DNA from: Sceloporus undulatus
Lineage: Eukaryota > Chordata > Lepidosauria > Squamata > Phrynosomatidae
DNA: 64,000 nt
Direction: 5' to 3'
Assembly (NCBI RefSeq): GCF_019175285.1
Contig: NC_056527.1
Coordinates: 106,925,746-106,989,745 of the forward strand
How positions within the stretch are numbered: the stretch's first letter is position 1; each line of letters begins with the position of its first letter. Made by a program: the position numbers and the translations under genes. This document shows, piece after piece, positions 52,521 through 64,000 of the stretch. The notes beneath the pieces were generated by a model. It worked only from the letters and a program-made list of their open reading frames with translations, was not told the DNA's origin and did not search any database.

Positions 52521-55491
52521 GTGAGACTCTCCATGTCAATCATTATTGTTATTGTTATATTTATTTTTATCCCACCTTTTATCCCAAAACTGGGACCCAA
52601 AGTGACTCACAGTCTAAAAATAGTACAATTAAAAACTTATAAAACTGACAATTAAAATGGTATTAAACTATTACAATATTAAAAAAAAGATCATTCATTT
52701 AAATGTCAAGATCATGGTCCTCCTGTCCTACTCCATCGACCTTTGCTTCCCTCCTCCTCCTCCTCCTCCTCCTCCTCCTCCTCCTGCTGTCCTCTTCTAT
52801 CCTGTTTTTCATACAAAGAGATAGGAAGAAAACCTATCTATCAAACAGATAGGTTTCATAGAGACAGATAGGAAGAAAACAAATTTGTTGTCTGCAAAAG
52901 AAGTTTCTAGCCCCCATGGATGTAAAGATAAGCTTGAAAAATTTATGGGCAATATTTGGGGAAAGATACTGCAGGGCATGAGAACCAGTGTAGTGCAGTG
53001 GTTTGAGCGTTGGACTATGACTCTGGAGACCAGAGTTCGAATCCCTGCCAAGCCATGGAAACCCACTGGGTGACCTTGGATAAGTCACACTCTCTCAGCC
53101 TCAGGATGGCAATGGCAAACCCTCTCTGAAGAAACTTGCCAAGAAAACCCCATGATAGGATTGCCTTAGGGTAGCCATAAGTTGGAAATGACTTGAAGGC
53201 ACATAACAACAACAAACTGCGGGGCATATCTGGAGCAGGGGTTGTGGACAAAGAATGGGCTAGCTGAGAAGTGGGCTGTATTATTATGTAATTATGTAAT
53301 AATACAGCCCACTTGAGAAAAGCAGAAATCTTTGTGGTTCAAAGTCCCAGATATGTGGAAATGTCAGAACTATGGTACATCTTTTCAAATTGGATAATGA
53401 TTTCTAGCAGGTAATGAGAGAGATGGTGTGACAGCCAGCATGGTTTAGTGGTTTGTGTATTGGACCACTAAACCATGGAGATGGAAACCCACTGGATGGC
53501 CTTGGGCAAGTCACACTCTCTCAGACAAAGTAAAAGGCAAAAACCCCTCTGAACAAATCTTGCCAAGAAAATGCTGTGATAGATTTATGGGATTTAGCGC
53601 TGCTATAAATCGGAAACTACTTGATGATGCACAGTCACAATAATGTGAAAGAAAAACTGCCTCATTCATATCCCATGACAAGCAGATGAAGGATTAAGTA
53701 TGCTAAATTTATTAATTACTTGCATGTATCTGCTTATTTAATGTGCATATACAGAGCTTAGCAAAGTTATGTTTGAACGACACCTCCCAGAATCTACCAA
53801 CCCAAATGGCCAGGCTAGGCCTAGGCTATCTGGGTTTTCTGAGAGTTATAATCCCAAAATTAACTTTTACAAACTCTATACATGTTTAGGTATATATTGA
53901 ATTCAGAAGCAGAATTGTAACACAAGCCTGCTGAAAATTGTACATATAAGTAAGAGCAACATTGTTCCTCACTCAGCATGTGAATATACTGTATAGTCAT
54001 CATCTGCAAAGTACTGTATCTATCCACATTTGAAAAATATACACACATACATACATGAAAAGGGAGCTTTTATAAATGTTCTGTTATTAAAACAAGGCAA
54101 TAACCAATCTGTGACATCTTTCTAGGTTGATTGGAAAACAATTTATCATTTATTCAATAAGAACAATCTGCATGAAAATCTCTGGCCATAGGCATTTTTA
54201 GTGATGCAAGTCTGAGGATTCATATTAATTATACAGCTGTGCCTGGTCATAGATTTGGACTGGGTGAGACCAAGTTACAGAAGATAAGTCCAGATAAGAC
54301 AGAGGTACTGGAGTTTGTCTGCCTGAAAGGATGGTGTTTCTACATGCTGGATGGGATTGCACTACCCCAGGGCATCCACTTAAAAATGCATAATCCAAAA
54401 AGACAACACAGATTTACTGGATGGGTTAATTTAAAAATAATAAATTATTTCATTAATAATTGTAACAAATAATTACTATAGCTTTGCTTTAGCATTGCAA
54501 GTGGAAAGCCCACTCTTATCTGTAATCATTGATTGGAAATAAGAGCAGGGGTTCTTTTCCTATCAGCAAGGGTAGCCTTTGGTTGTATCTATAATGCAGA
54601 ATTAATGCAGTTTGAAACTGTTTAAATTGTCATGGCTCATGCTATGGAATCCTCCTGAGATTTGTAGCTTTCTGGGATATTGAGCTCTGGTGCCACAACA
54701 ATCCAGTGTGTTGTAGTGTTTTGCACACTGGACTGTGACTACCTTAGGGAGATTACCACATAGGGCAAAAGAAGCGGTTGGAGGAGGCAATTCCACCGAA
54801 TGCTTTTACATGACTTTCATTCATGCAATTGCACACTAGAAATAATATCACAATGGTGTTTCACAAACATCCACAAATGAATTGTTATTATATCACAATT
54901 GATTGTTTTACATATGCATAGCATATCGGTACAACTGCGCATGTCCACCAATCATGTGAATGGACCACAAGGAATAAAGACAGCAAAATAAAATTTATTA
55001 TTTCAACACATTGTTTTAATCAAGTGTTAACTAAATTGTGCCCCACAGCTCAAAAGAAGACTGACATCCACTGCCCTTGACTTCTCCATGGATCATATCA
55101 AAATCCCTAATTTTGGCCCCCAAACCTGCCCTCGACTTATACATGAGGTTGATTTATAGTCCAGTATATACAGGTAATCTTAATTTGAGCCCCAACTCAG
55201 TTCCAAAACCTGTTTTTGTGTCAGGACTTGATCCATGAAGTAATAAAGGGAGGAGAGAAGGAGTATTATAGATTGTTGCTGACGTCTGTAGTCAAATACT
55301 GGTCCCAACTTCCAACTATGTCATTTCTTTCAGGTTCCGATTCCTCTGCTGAACACCTTCTCCATGAGCGTGTGCCTTGCCACCAAGATGCCCATTGGCA
55401 GAAAAGTGCTTCTCCCTGCCTTATTTCATCCTTCTTGTGGCTTCTGGTTGTGACATCCCTCGTGGCTTTGTGGTCAACAGTCATTGATTGA
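52346..55491 (+). CDS. Unrecognised small secretory-pathway protein with coiled coil and C-terminal TM segment
   Basis: Two exons, 52346-52520 and 55334-55491, join through donor GTGAGA and acceptor TTTCTTTCAG in phase 1 to give 110 residues. Residues 1-18 (MALRLWVLLALLWGRGHC) look like a cleavable signal peptide. Residues about 20-50 form an acidic heptad-like stretch, ELQEAIEELQSENIQLQGKV, containing an N-glycosylation sequon (NLT); a second sequon (NRS) follows. Exon 2 has two cysteines, then a hydrophobic segment SSFLWLLVVTSLVALWS and a short tail VID. This would give a type I membrane or possibly lipid-anchored protein. I do not recognise the family. The pairing of exons is inferred from splice sites and phase; further exons in the 2.8-kb gap are possible. 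Confidence 0.55.
52540..52800. repeat. LINE 3' UTR remnant and (CTC)n run in the intron
   Basis: TTATTGTTATTG then CCCACCTTTTATCCCAAAAC (reverse LINE 3' end), and CTC repeats at 52744-52786. Confidence 0.6.
52982..53215 (+). mobile_element. tRNA-derived SINE, full length (intron)
   Basis: GTGTAGTGCAGTGGTTTGAG to GAAGGCACATAACAACAACA; the best full-length copy here. Confidence 0.9.
53269..53314. repeat. 46-bp hairpin with perfect 18-bp arms
   Basis: AAGTGGGCTGTATTATTA and its complement TAATAATACAGCCCACTT around a 10-base spacer. Confidence 0.9.
53434..53645 (+). mobile_element. tRNA-derived SINE with deleted B box
   Basis: GCATGGTTTAGTGGTTTGTG joins ATGGAAACCCACTGG directly, missing the GGTTCGAATCC block. 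Confidence 0.75.
54590..54705. mobile_element. Palindromic MITE, partial
   Basis: CTATAATGCAGAATTAATGC and TGCTATGGAATCCTCC. Confidence 0.55.
54706..55080. other. Old repeats in the intron
   Basis: A decayed SINE head at 54710-54750 and AT-rich foldback words at 54780-54980. Confidence 0.35.
55334..55491 (+). CDS. Exon 2 of the coiled-coil/TM gene
   Basis: The acceptor TCATTTCTTTCAG ends at 55333. The frame encodes GSDSSAEHLLHERVPC, more polar sequence, then a hydrophobic segment and TGA at 55489-55491. No stop interrupts the phase-matched frame. Confidence 0.5.
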
Positions 55492-55929
55492 AAAACAAGA
55501 ACATAAACCCTCAGTTTTGGAGACTGGTGTGTATGTGCAATACTCCTCTGGCTCTGACTGCAGGGGAAACAGTGATATTTCTCAGGGATCCCTGCAAATT
55601 TTTCATTTTCTCTCTATGGCCAGAGATAACATCCCTATATTTGCCAGACTGGCACAGGTCTCCGAGTGGCTTTTTTTCTCAGACTCCTCTATTCTTTTCT
55701 GCCACATGCAGTGACTCCTCCAACATTGCACAGAGTAAAAATGGGACATGTGTGGCCAAGAAACAGCAGAGTGTGGTCAAAACGAAAAAAAATTATTCAT
55801 GAAGAGGAATACACAAGCTAGGAGAGGCTGCAGTAGTTTGATTTTGCCTGAACCTATTGGGAAGGGCAAGGTTTCACCTTCTCTTCTCCTCTCTTATCCC
55901 CCTGCTAAGTTAATTGAGTGCAAACTACA

Positions 55930-56070
55930 TTTGAATCTACTATAGTGCTAACTGAAGCAATCTGGAGACAAAGGAGGAAAGTGGGAGGAGGAGATAAAAA
56001 CTGGGGCATTTTAAAAGCAACTGAAAAAGTGGGACGACAGAGGATTAATCAGAAGTGTCCCTGCCAAACT
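55930..56070. mobile_element. Old 'TGTCC...GGACA' repeat element, inverted
   Basis: GTGGGACGACAGAGGATTAATC and TCCCTGCCAAACTGG oppose the order at 59730. Confidence 0.5.
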
Positions 56071-56269
56071 GGAACAGTTTGAGGGTATGCTATACAGATT
56101 TGTGATCTGTTTTTCTAAATTTCTTTACAAATTTTAGAAAGTGGATAATTTCACACTTATGAATCTGGGAGTATTGAAAGGATGTTATGTAAAATACTCA
56201 ATTACTATGTTGACTATTTAATCAGCAATTCACAGTGATGGTTGGGCTATGGGGCAGGTGACTTTGGAA

Positions 56270-56660
56270 AGTTTTTGTTGTTGTTAGCTGTCCTCAAGTC
56301 AACTTATTATGGCAGCCCCATGAATGAGAGACCTCCAAGTCATTCTATCATCAGCAGCCCTGCTCAGGTCTTGCAAACTCAGGGCTGTGGCTTTCTTGAT
56401 GGAGTATATCCATCTGGAATGTGTCTTCCTCTTTTCTTGTTGCCTTCTACCTTCCTGAGCATTATTGCATTTTTTGATCTGTCGTGTCTTCTCATGATAT
56501 GGCCAAAGTATAACAGTCTCAGTTTAGTCATCTGTAGTTTCTAGGGTCTTGATTTGCTCTAGAACCCATTCATTTGTTTTTTTTAGCAGTTTACGGTATC
56601 CATAGAACTCTTCTCCAGCATCACATTTCAAACGATTTGATTTTTCCCTATCAGTTTTTT
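56270..56660 (-). mobile_element. BovB/RTE LINE 3' fragment
   Basis: GTCTTCTCATGATATGGCC, AGAACCCATTCATTTG and the tail side TTAGCTGTCCTCAAGTCAAC mark the reverse BovB 3' end. Confidence 0.75.
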
Positions 56661-57835
56661 AAAAAAAGAAGCACAGCCACACAAACTTATTGAATAACCT
56701 TGTGTCACAATAAATAATTATTAATAAAGTGCTTGGCTGAGTGCTTGACAAGTGTTCTTTGATGCTTTTATTATTGCAAAATGGGGCTGTTTATGGGAGG
56801 GGCTGCGAGGAGAGGTTAGATCTTTGGATTATTTCAATTTCTGATTCTGGAGGAAGCAGCAGAGGTCTAAATCTACTGGAATTATATTTTCATGCTCCCA
56901 TTCCCTCAACTGACCCCACCAACCTTTGAGATTTATTTTTAAATGGGTTTCTGAGAAAGCCCCACAAAATGTAGGCATACAGGCCTGTTTCAGGAGTTTA
57001 TCACACAGGAGGAATTTCTCTAAATTTCGAATGAAAAGAAAGTGGGGCCAGAACGCATTCACATGAATTTGCTAGTTCAGATAATTTACATGAATTCAAA
57101 TTGCGTTCGAACTGACTTCCCATTGCCCGAAATTGCGTGTGGTAGTCTATCACGTAATAATGTTAAACCCCATGATTGCGTTCGAATTGCCATTGGATTA
57201 TACTTCCAATTTCCCTTGTCTGATAACGTCCTCAGATAGTGCTGGTGGTAGTGTTAGACTGACACATCTGATTGTGAGAAAGAGAAGGGGGAAGGGAGAA
57301 GAAGAACCGAGCAAGAAACATGGGAGAACTTTAAGGGTAAATTTTAACATGGGACTGAGAAAAAGCAAATCAAAAAGACAAATTCTGCAAAACAGAAATT
57401 TCATGAGGGAATTGTTCCTGGATGATTGACAGGTGTATTTCATTTATGTCTTTTCCTTTCCTCAAAAAGCCCCAATACAATTGTATGGTGTTCTTTCCCT
57501 GCTTATTGTTCCAACAGCCCTATGAAGTAGGTCATTCAGTGAGCTTTGTGATGGATGGTGGGGAGGATTTGAACCTGAGCTTTCCCAGACCTATATGACA
57601 CAGGGTCTTCTCTTCCCAACTGTTCATTAAGTTCAAATGGCTTTCTCAAAAATGTGCTAAAATGTGTTTGGGAAACATATTTTTAACAACAGCTGACAAA
57701 TATCAATTTAGCAACTGAGGTTTTTCCATTTGTTTTAACCTTCTGGTCTGGAAAAAGCATCCCTTTTCCAAATTTCTGCAGGATGGAGCTAAAGATATAG
57801 GAGTAAGGCCAACGCCAGATCTACCTTGTCATCTC
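56661..57835. other. No recognised gene
   Basis: ATTGCGTTCGAA occurs at 57100-57115 and 57175-57190, in a likely old transposon of 57005-57240. Confidence 0.35.
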
Positions 57836-57839
57836 TTAA

Positions 57840-58055
57840 ATGTCTATGGTTGCTGGGTTTTAGCTTCTCATAGTGGTCTGATCTTGGAAGCTAAGCAGGG
57901 TCAGCTCTGGTTAGTACTTGGATGGAAGACTACCAAAGGAAGGATCTGGCAAAACCACCCTGAGTGTTCCTTGTCTAAGAAAATCCTATGAAATTCATGG
58001 GTTCACCATAAATCAACAGGTGACTTGAAGACACATACATACACATGCACAGTGA
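57840..58055 (+). mobile_element. 5S-rRNA-derived SINE, best copy
   Basis: GGTCTGATCTTGGAAGCTAAGCAGGG-type head and CTCTGGTTAGTACTTGGATG match 5S rRNA closely; tail CACCATAAATCAACAGGTGA. Confidence 0.9.
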
Positions 58056-58574
58056 AGTGAATCCTTTGCACATGATTGGAGAAGAGGACCTTCTTGGCCT
58101 TTGTTCCTGAGCTGAACTGTCAGTTCCTACATGAATGTGATTTCTCCAGAGATGAACTGTTAAAAATTCCTGTGTCTCTTTCAGCCTGTTTGCAAAATGT
58201 CTGAGGTAACCACGAAAAACAGCCACTTTATCACCATCACAGAGTTGCATCATTTTTGGACTACAACTCTCAGCATTCTTGATTTCCTGGATCCAAAGCA
58301 CAGAGACACACACTCCACAGCTCTGCTCTGTCCTTGAAATACTTCATTATCAACTATTGCTGATTGGGCCTTCAAATCAGGAGGGGTTAAACCAGCTTCT
58401 AGCAATACCATGCCATGTAGCAAATGTGGGTCATTCAATGGTCTTTTTCCATCACGTAGGATGTCCCTGCCTCATCCCGATCTTGTAGGCTGTGCGTGTT
58501 ATATTCTCCTCCCCACTTAAACCAGAGTGTAAATCATTTCCACAAGATCTGGAGGAAGGAATGATAATGAACCA

Positions 58575-58890
58575 TATTGAGTGAAGTATACTTAGCCTGG
58601 AGAAGACTAGAAAAAGAGACAACATGATAGCTGCCTTCAAATATCTAAAGCACTCCTGCACAGATGATCATGCAAATTTGCTTTCTGATGTTCCACAGGG
58701 GTGGCATATATTGGGCAAGACCTGAATGATGCTTTCAAAACTGGCAAGATGTCCACTAAATGCAAAAATTTCCCCAGCTGTTCACCAGGCTGGCTCAGAT
58801 GGTAGACTCCTTCATCCAAGCTTTTAAAGTGAGGATGAATGGACACCTGTTGGGGTGCTTTGGCCGTGGATTATCTGTTCAGCATAAAGT
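58575..58890 (+). mobile_element. Old CR1 LINE fragment
   Basis: TTAGCCTGGAGAAGACTAGA, GCCTTCAAATATCTAAAG and the later TTAAAGTGAGGATGAATGGA follow CR1 order. Confidence 0.65.
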
Positions 58891-59350
58891 TTGGCCAGGT
58901 AGCCTTTGAGATTCCTTCTTTGACTGTATGAATCAATACATTGTTATCATTCCCAAATTAAGGCCCCTAAAGAACTGAAGGGAATATTTGAAAGGTCATT
59001 TTTTGGGATTAAAACTCCCAGAATCCTTCTATTCAGTGATCATGCTGACTGGAAGATTCTGGCAGCAGTACTCCAAAAAGTAATTTTCCCATGCTCTACT
59101 AGGGATTTTTAACCCTTCCCCATTTCTTTTGTATTCTTGAAATGGTGGATAACCAATGGATCTTGCCCTTGAAACAAATGAATAGAAGAGGGAATTACAG
59201 AAGAGAAAGCCACAAGTGAACAGCAGAGTGCCTGCTTTGAATGCAGACGTTCCTGCATTTAATCCAGGCATGTCAAGATAGGGATGCAGGTGGAAGCACT
59301 CTGAAACCTTGGAGTTTATTACATGGAGGGCAAATTGGTAAAACCCCATG
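58891..59350. other. No recognised feature
   Basis: Intergenic sequence; a small foldback at about 59005-59095. Confidence 0.4.
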
Positions 59351-59359
59351 GAGAAACCG

Positions 59360-59650
59360 GGTGTTGTTTGTTAGATGCGCTGGCATGAAAGAGAAATAAC
59401 GTGAAAATAATCCACACTGAAAGCTCCTTTTTACTTAGTGAAAGTAAAAAGGAACTGGTTTTGACAACTTTGCATTTGGGTTATTTTCACATTATTACTC
59501 TTTCACGCAAATGTTGTCTGAAAAACATCCTGCAAATGCGGGTTTTTTCAACTTTCTGTTTGGGTTAACCCTGAACATCATCTGAAAAGCAACCCGCAAA
59601 TGCGGGTTGTTTTCAGTTTAAATTTAGTTTCTGCACAAGATTCGTTCCAT
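59360..59650. mobile_element. AT-rich palindrome-dense element
   Basis: CTTTTTACTTAGTGAAAGTAAAAAG and AACCCGCAAATGCGGGTT are hairpins; CATGAAAGAGAAATAACGTG is mirrored by TTATTACTCTTTCACG. Confidence 0.55.
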
Positions 59651-59729
59651 GTGATAAACTCCCTTGAGTTGCTCAAGAAAAAGTAGCTTCTTACAGAAAT
59701 GGTTAGTATTTGGATGAGGTCCTGTAGCA

Positions 59730-60090
59730 AAACCTCCAACTGTCCCAATTTGGTGGGAACAATCCCAACTCATCTTCTGTTGTCCCACTTTTTCAGCTGT
59801 TTTTAAAATGTCTCTCTCCTCCCTTTGTGCCTGGCTTACTTCTTTTGCAGTAAACTGAGTTCAAACTGCAAAAAAAAAAATAGTTTGCAAGAGTAGTTTG
59901 CAACCTCAGAGAGCAGAGGGGAGGCGGTGGTGGAATCTTGTCCTTCCCTGTAGACTCAGGCAAAAGCAAACTGCTGCAGCTTCTCCTAACCTGTTTGCTT
60001 TTCCTCGCTGATACCTTGCCTTTTTGACCACATTTGAAGTTGCTTAGACACATATGCCCTAATTTTCATATAGGCATTGTTGGAGGGTAT
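59730..60090. mobile_element. Old 'TGTCC...GGACA' repeat element, copy
   Basis: CAACTGTCCCAATTTGGTGG, TTCTGTTGTCCCACTTTTTC and AGGCATTGTTGGAGGGTATG. Confidence 0.55.
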
Positions 60091-60097
60091 GGTGTCA

Positions 60098-60215
60098 GAT
60101 ATATTCAGAGGAGGCAATGGTGAACCACCTCTGAGTATTCCTTTCCTGAGAAAGCCCTATGAAATTCAGGGGGTCACCATAAGTCAACAAGTGACTTAAA
60201 GACACAAAAACCACA
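60098..60215 (+). mobile_element. SINE 3' fragment (5S type)
   Basis: CAGAGGAGGCAATGGTGAAC to CACCATAAGTCAACAAGTGA. Confidence 0.65.
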
Positions 60216-63200
60216 TGCTGAAGCTGCAGCTTCTCCCCCCTCTCTGTGGCATTGTGAGATGGTAAGCTACACCCACTGAAATTCTCTTTTCTGTCCCCCA
60301 AATTCAGGCACCTTATCCTGTGTTAGTTCTGTTCCTCAGACCTCTAAGGCCATGACTAAACTGTGTTCCCCAAAGAGCCTAGGAGCCCTTCTCTTGTTTG
60401 GCTTCCTGTTCTACTCCAGCAGCCCCACAGTCATACTTTTAAAATTCTTATTTAGAAGCCTGGAGTCCTGGCTTCCAGCCTATCCAGCTAGATCCCCTCG
60501 CTCTGTTCTAATTACTTTGCTGTGTTTAAGTCTGCGGCGGCTTTGGTGAAAGTGGTTTGATGCTCTAACATGTTGATCTTAATGAAAGGGACACACAAGC
60601 TGGAATTGCCAGCTGGGAGTTAATCCCAAAAGACAGAGGCCCCAAAGAGAGAGACTGTGAACTTGGGGCAGGGATGACTCAGGACATGGGGTGGGCTCCC
60701 AGCGGTGGATATGCAAGGGAAGAAACCAGCCCAGATGTAAAATAGCAGTGCATGAATTGTGTACTAAATGATATTGTATACAATGAATTGTATACTAAAA
60801 CAAAGCCAAATCAAGCTAGAATGTATCACAGAATAAAATGTTCTCTTCTCTCTCTGGATAGACATATTGATTTCTTGGTCCGTTCATCAGTCCACCCTTC
60901 CTTCTCTGCACACTTGTAACTACTACCCCCACCCAAATAAATTCTTCTTCATTTTGTCTGTCCATCAATCTATATCTATATATTGGCACTTGCCCTCCCT
61001 CACTTTCATACCACTTCATATTTTGGGCGAGGAGAGGGAAAATATCTTCCCAAAAGGCGGCCACATTTGGGAAAACTTACAGCTCACCCATATCTTCCAT
61101 AACCACATTGCTGTAATAATAACTAAACAAACATCTGTGGGATATAGATAAATATACAGTAAATGTAATAAAGTCGGACATAAATATAAATACAATAATA
61201 ATAGTAGTGACAACTGCAATAGCAACAACAACAGCATCTGCAAATATTTTGTTTCTGGCTATGAAAAGCTAAAGATTTGGGTCTCGGGGAAAATTTCACT
61301 TCCGAAATAACAATCCCTCTGTGGCATTGATCAACCTATCCATTAACATGCATGTCTCCCACCCATTATTGACCAAGCTCCCATTATCCCTCCATTGCAC
61401 TACAATTTGCTTTTCCCTCTGTCCAGCACTCTCTCTATTTTTTTCTCTCCCTCTTGCCTTAGTGGTTTTTTCTTTCTCTCTGCCTCTGTCCACTCCATTC
61501 CCTCTGACCCCAGCTGCTCCCTCATCTCTCCATCCAATTTCTCATCCTCTTCTGGGAGCCCAGCTGATTGCAAAAGGGGAGACCAAAGTCCTGCTCTGTG
61601 TGATGTTCTCCCTTCTGCTTCTCTTCCCTTCTTTTCCCCTCCCTTCCTGTTTATTAGATGCTAATCCCCAGCACTTGGCACTGGTACCTCCTTGGCACTA
61701 ATGAAGAGGTTTTTTAATCAGCCACCGCTGCTGTGCTTCTCCTCCTGATTCCAATCCCTGGGGACTGTGCTGCACTGGAGGGTGCCGGAGCTCTCCGCCG
61801 CCTGCTCATTTATCACAGCCCTTATGCCACTTCTCCACTCAGACCAGCCGGCTCGGAAGGAACCTCCTGATTCTTCCTGCTGTGCAGCATTTGGGAAACA
61901 TTCTTGACAGTGCGCACATTGAGCCCTTGGGAGTGGTGCTTCCTAGTGCATCTTCTTGCCAGATGGAAGCTTGGCTACCTTGAAACAGCATCTCCTCAGC
62001 ATCCATTCTTCACTGAAAACAAACCCCCGGGCAACCTGTACAATGGCACACCAGATATGGTTCTCCTGAATGCTTTGGGATTGATCTTTGATGGAGAGAG
62101 AGACTCCAGGTGACACCCGAGACACATTTCGGAATACCTCTGGGGCAACCTTCTTGTCAAAACTGTAAACCGAACCATCTCTGAGCGAAAAGGAATCAAA
62201 ACTTCCCGAGCATCAGGTCTTTTCTGCTTCTTCGATCATTTGGAATGGAACCAGGTGATCTGCCACTAAGCAAAGGCATTGAAGCTACATCACCACCTTC
62301 TGTTGTTAATGGAGGACATTTTGGATGCTTTTCAGAATACGGTCTTTCGACTCCCTGAAGCAACAGACTGAAAGGCCTTGTCCTGTGTTACAAACAGTTT
62401 CTTTTCTTCAGATCACTTTGACAGAGCTCTATGCCTCCAGAAATAAATCTTGCCTAATTTCCCTGCATCTATTTTTAAAAGCTCTCTAATTCTTCACCTT
62501 TGTATTAACTTTGTAGGTTTTCTCATTCTTTTCGGGGCAGCTATTCCACTCAGATCATCTCAAACCATTGGAGAGGTTTTACACCACAAATGGGACACCT
62601 TTCTACCTTGTTGTGATTGTGGTGTAGGCTCAGAAGACAAAGAAAAACCATAACCTTGTGTAAGAGAACAGAAGGTGATTTTTGAAGGGAGACAGCAATG
62701 GATTCAGGACAGAAGGGAAGAGCTTGGATTCCTTCGTGCAAGAGGGAAAGTGGATTAGGATATAATTCTTAAAGGAAGACGAACAAACAGACTTCTTAGC
62801 TGTCTGATCCCCAAAGGACACAGCTGTGTGGGAGTGGAGGGCAGAAGCGTGTAACCCTATTCAGACAGACTGAAGACAGTTTCTAATAGACTTTGGAGAG
62901 CCAGAAGGAAACTGCTGGCAAGAGTGATATAGTTGTCTAGATAGGAATGGAGAGACGTTTCAGAGGATGGTAGTGGTTTTTAGAGTGAGCAAAAGAAATT
63001 TTTGTTTCATTTTGTTTTTCTACTACAAGGGACAAGCAGGTGATTAGAAAACTAAACCTTAAGGCTAAGAAATTGTGGGCCTCTTGGCCTACCACTAAAA
63101 TCTGGTTGCCATTTGTGGTAGACAGATTCTTAGTTTAGAAGCCAAAGGGATGCATGATGAGAGGTGTTTGACTTAACACAACATTTGCAGCAAACTATTT

Positions 63201-64000
63201 GATAGAGCAGGGCTTGTCACCTTTTGCTCTGTTCTCAGAGTGTCCTAAGAAAATTTGCAGCTTGCCAGGTCTGTACATGCTAACAATTTTGGAGGGGTGT
63301 GTGTGTATGTTGGAGGTTCTCAAGGGACTTTTCCTCCTAGCAAAAGGGCAAAGCCAGCAACTCTCAAATTGCTGAGTGCCTCAAGATAGACGCATCGGTT
63401 CTTTATACAATTCCCTGAACTGTGAGAGAATGCTTGCACCCACATTTCTTAAGCTGATAACCTAACCCTCCGGGGGAAATTTTCACTTACTGAAATTATT
63501 TCAATGTTGTATATTTCTGAGGGCACCTGTGCAGGATTCAGACCATAGCATCTTGCATTTCTGTGTGTGGGGAGGACGATAGGTTAGGTTAAGTCCCTCT
63601 GCCCATTTAAAAGATGCTTTATTAGCAGAAGTAATGTGTGGGAGAGGGAAACATGTAACTCTTTAGGGGATTCTAGAGACTTAGGCTTTAAACTCATCAC
63701 CACTCATTTAAAAATCTAAAGGGATTTCAGGTTTTAATTAGAAAGATTGCCTAATCTCAGTGAATGGGCTATAATTGCTTTTTAACAAGACTATTAGAGA
63801 TTTTTTTTTCTAAACAAGGTAAGGAAAGGAGAAAGGGTTAGCAATTAGTGTGTGTGTTTTAAAGATCTCTTTATAGATTTCTTTAAAACACCTAGCAGAA
63901 ACTAAGCAGCTTGTCAATAATTACTCCATCCACAAACCTTCAATCATAATCTAGAGAGTCAAAGAATATTGGCTCCTACCCCTCTCTGTGTGAATTCAAT
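60216..64000. other. Unannotated, few recognisable repeats
   Basis: No supported coding exon. Pyrimidine-rich sequence lies at 61400-61650. A GC-richer, repeat-free stretch at 61700-62220 could be an untranslated or regulatory part of a gene beyond the window. Confidence 0.4.

Noticed and set aside
60816-61064. 82-codon minus-strand frame (MAAFWEDIFP...)
   Set aside because: No family resemblance, no splice or promoter support, and an ordinary length for chance.
61395-61664. 89-126 codon frames in 61.3-61.7 kb
   Set aside because: Serine/leucine/proline-rich translation of a pyrimidine-rich tract.

Overview
The window is vertebrate nuclear DNA, almost certainly from a squamate reptile, with an iguanian-type lizard as the best guess. 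Genes are intron-bearing and sparse. The repeat set is the squamate mixture: BovB/RTE LINEs, CR1 and L2-type LINEs, a tRNA-derived SINE with a BovB-type 3' end, 5S-rRNA-derived SINEs, and many small palindromic DNA transposons (hAT, Tigger/mariner-like and probably Harbinger-like). No LTR element, retrovirus copy, CRISPR array or tRNA gene was recognised.

Four host genes are supported. Visinin, a cone-photoreceptor calcium sensor of the recoverin family, lies on the minus strand at 9799-24677 with three exons and a TATA box. A 117-residue two-pass membrane protein resembling TMEM100 lies on the plus strand at 33275-33628. RPL28 (large-subunit ribosomal protein eL28) lies on the minus strand at 43857-45932, with an untranslated first exon in a CpG-rich promoter near 47.3 kb. 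An unrecognised two-exon gene at 52346-55491 (plus) would encode a 110-residue protein with a signal peptide, a coiled coil and a C-terminal hydrophobic segment. These genes show no shared pathway; they look like independent neighbours.

Layout: 1-9.8 kb is gene-free and rich in CR1, MITE and SINE pieces. 9.8-24.8 kb is visinin, whose 12-kb first intron holds a BovB copy cut by two GC-rich palindrome-packed transposons. 25-33 kb is intergenic, with a good L2 reverse-transcriptase fragment at 26.9-27.9 kb and several foldback elements. 33.2-33.6 kb is the TMEM100-like gene, whose splice acceptor directly abuts a SINE. 34-43.8 kb is intergenic and holds a three-layer LINE nest (L2 in CR1 in BovB). 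43.8-47.5 kb is RPL28. 47.5-52.2 kb is a dense cluster of palindromic MITEs around a second small CpG-rich block. 52.3-55.5 kb is the coiled-coil/TM gene. 55.5-64 kb is mostly old repeats and unannotated sequence.

The most unusual structures are the hairpin-tiled transposons at 13.5 and 14.2 kb, the unrecognised small membrane-protein gene, and the SINE/splice-acceptor junction. I found no convincing new multi-gene system.
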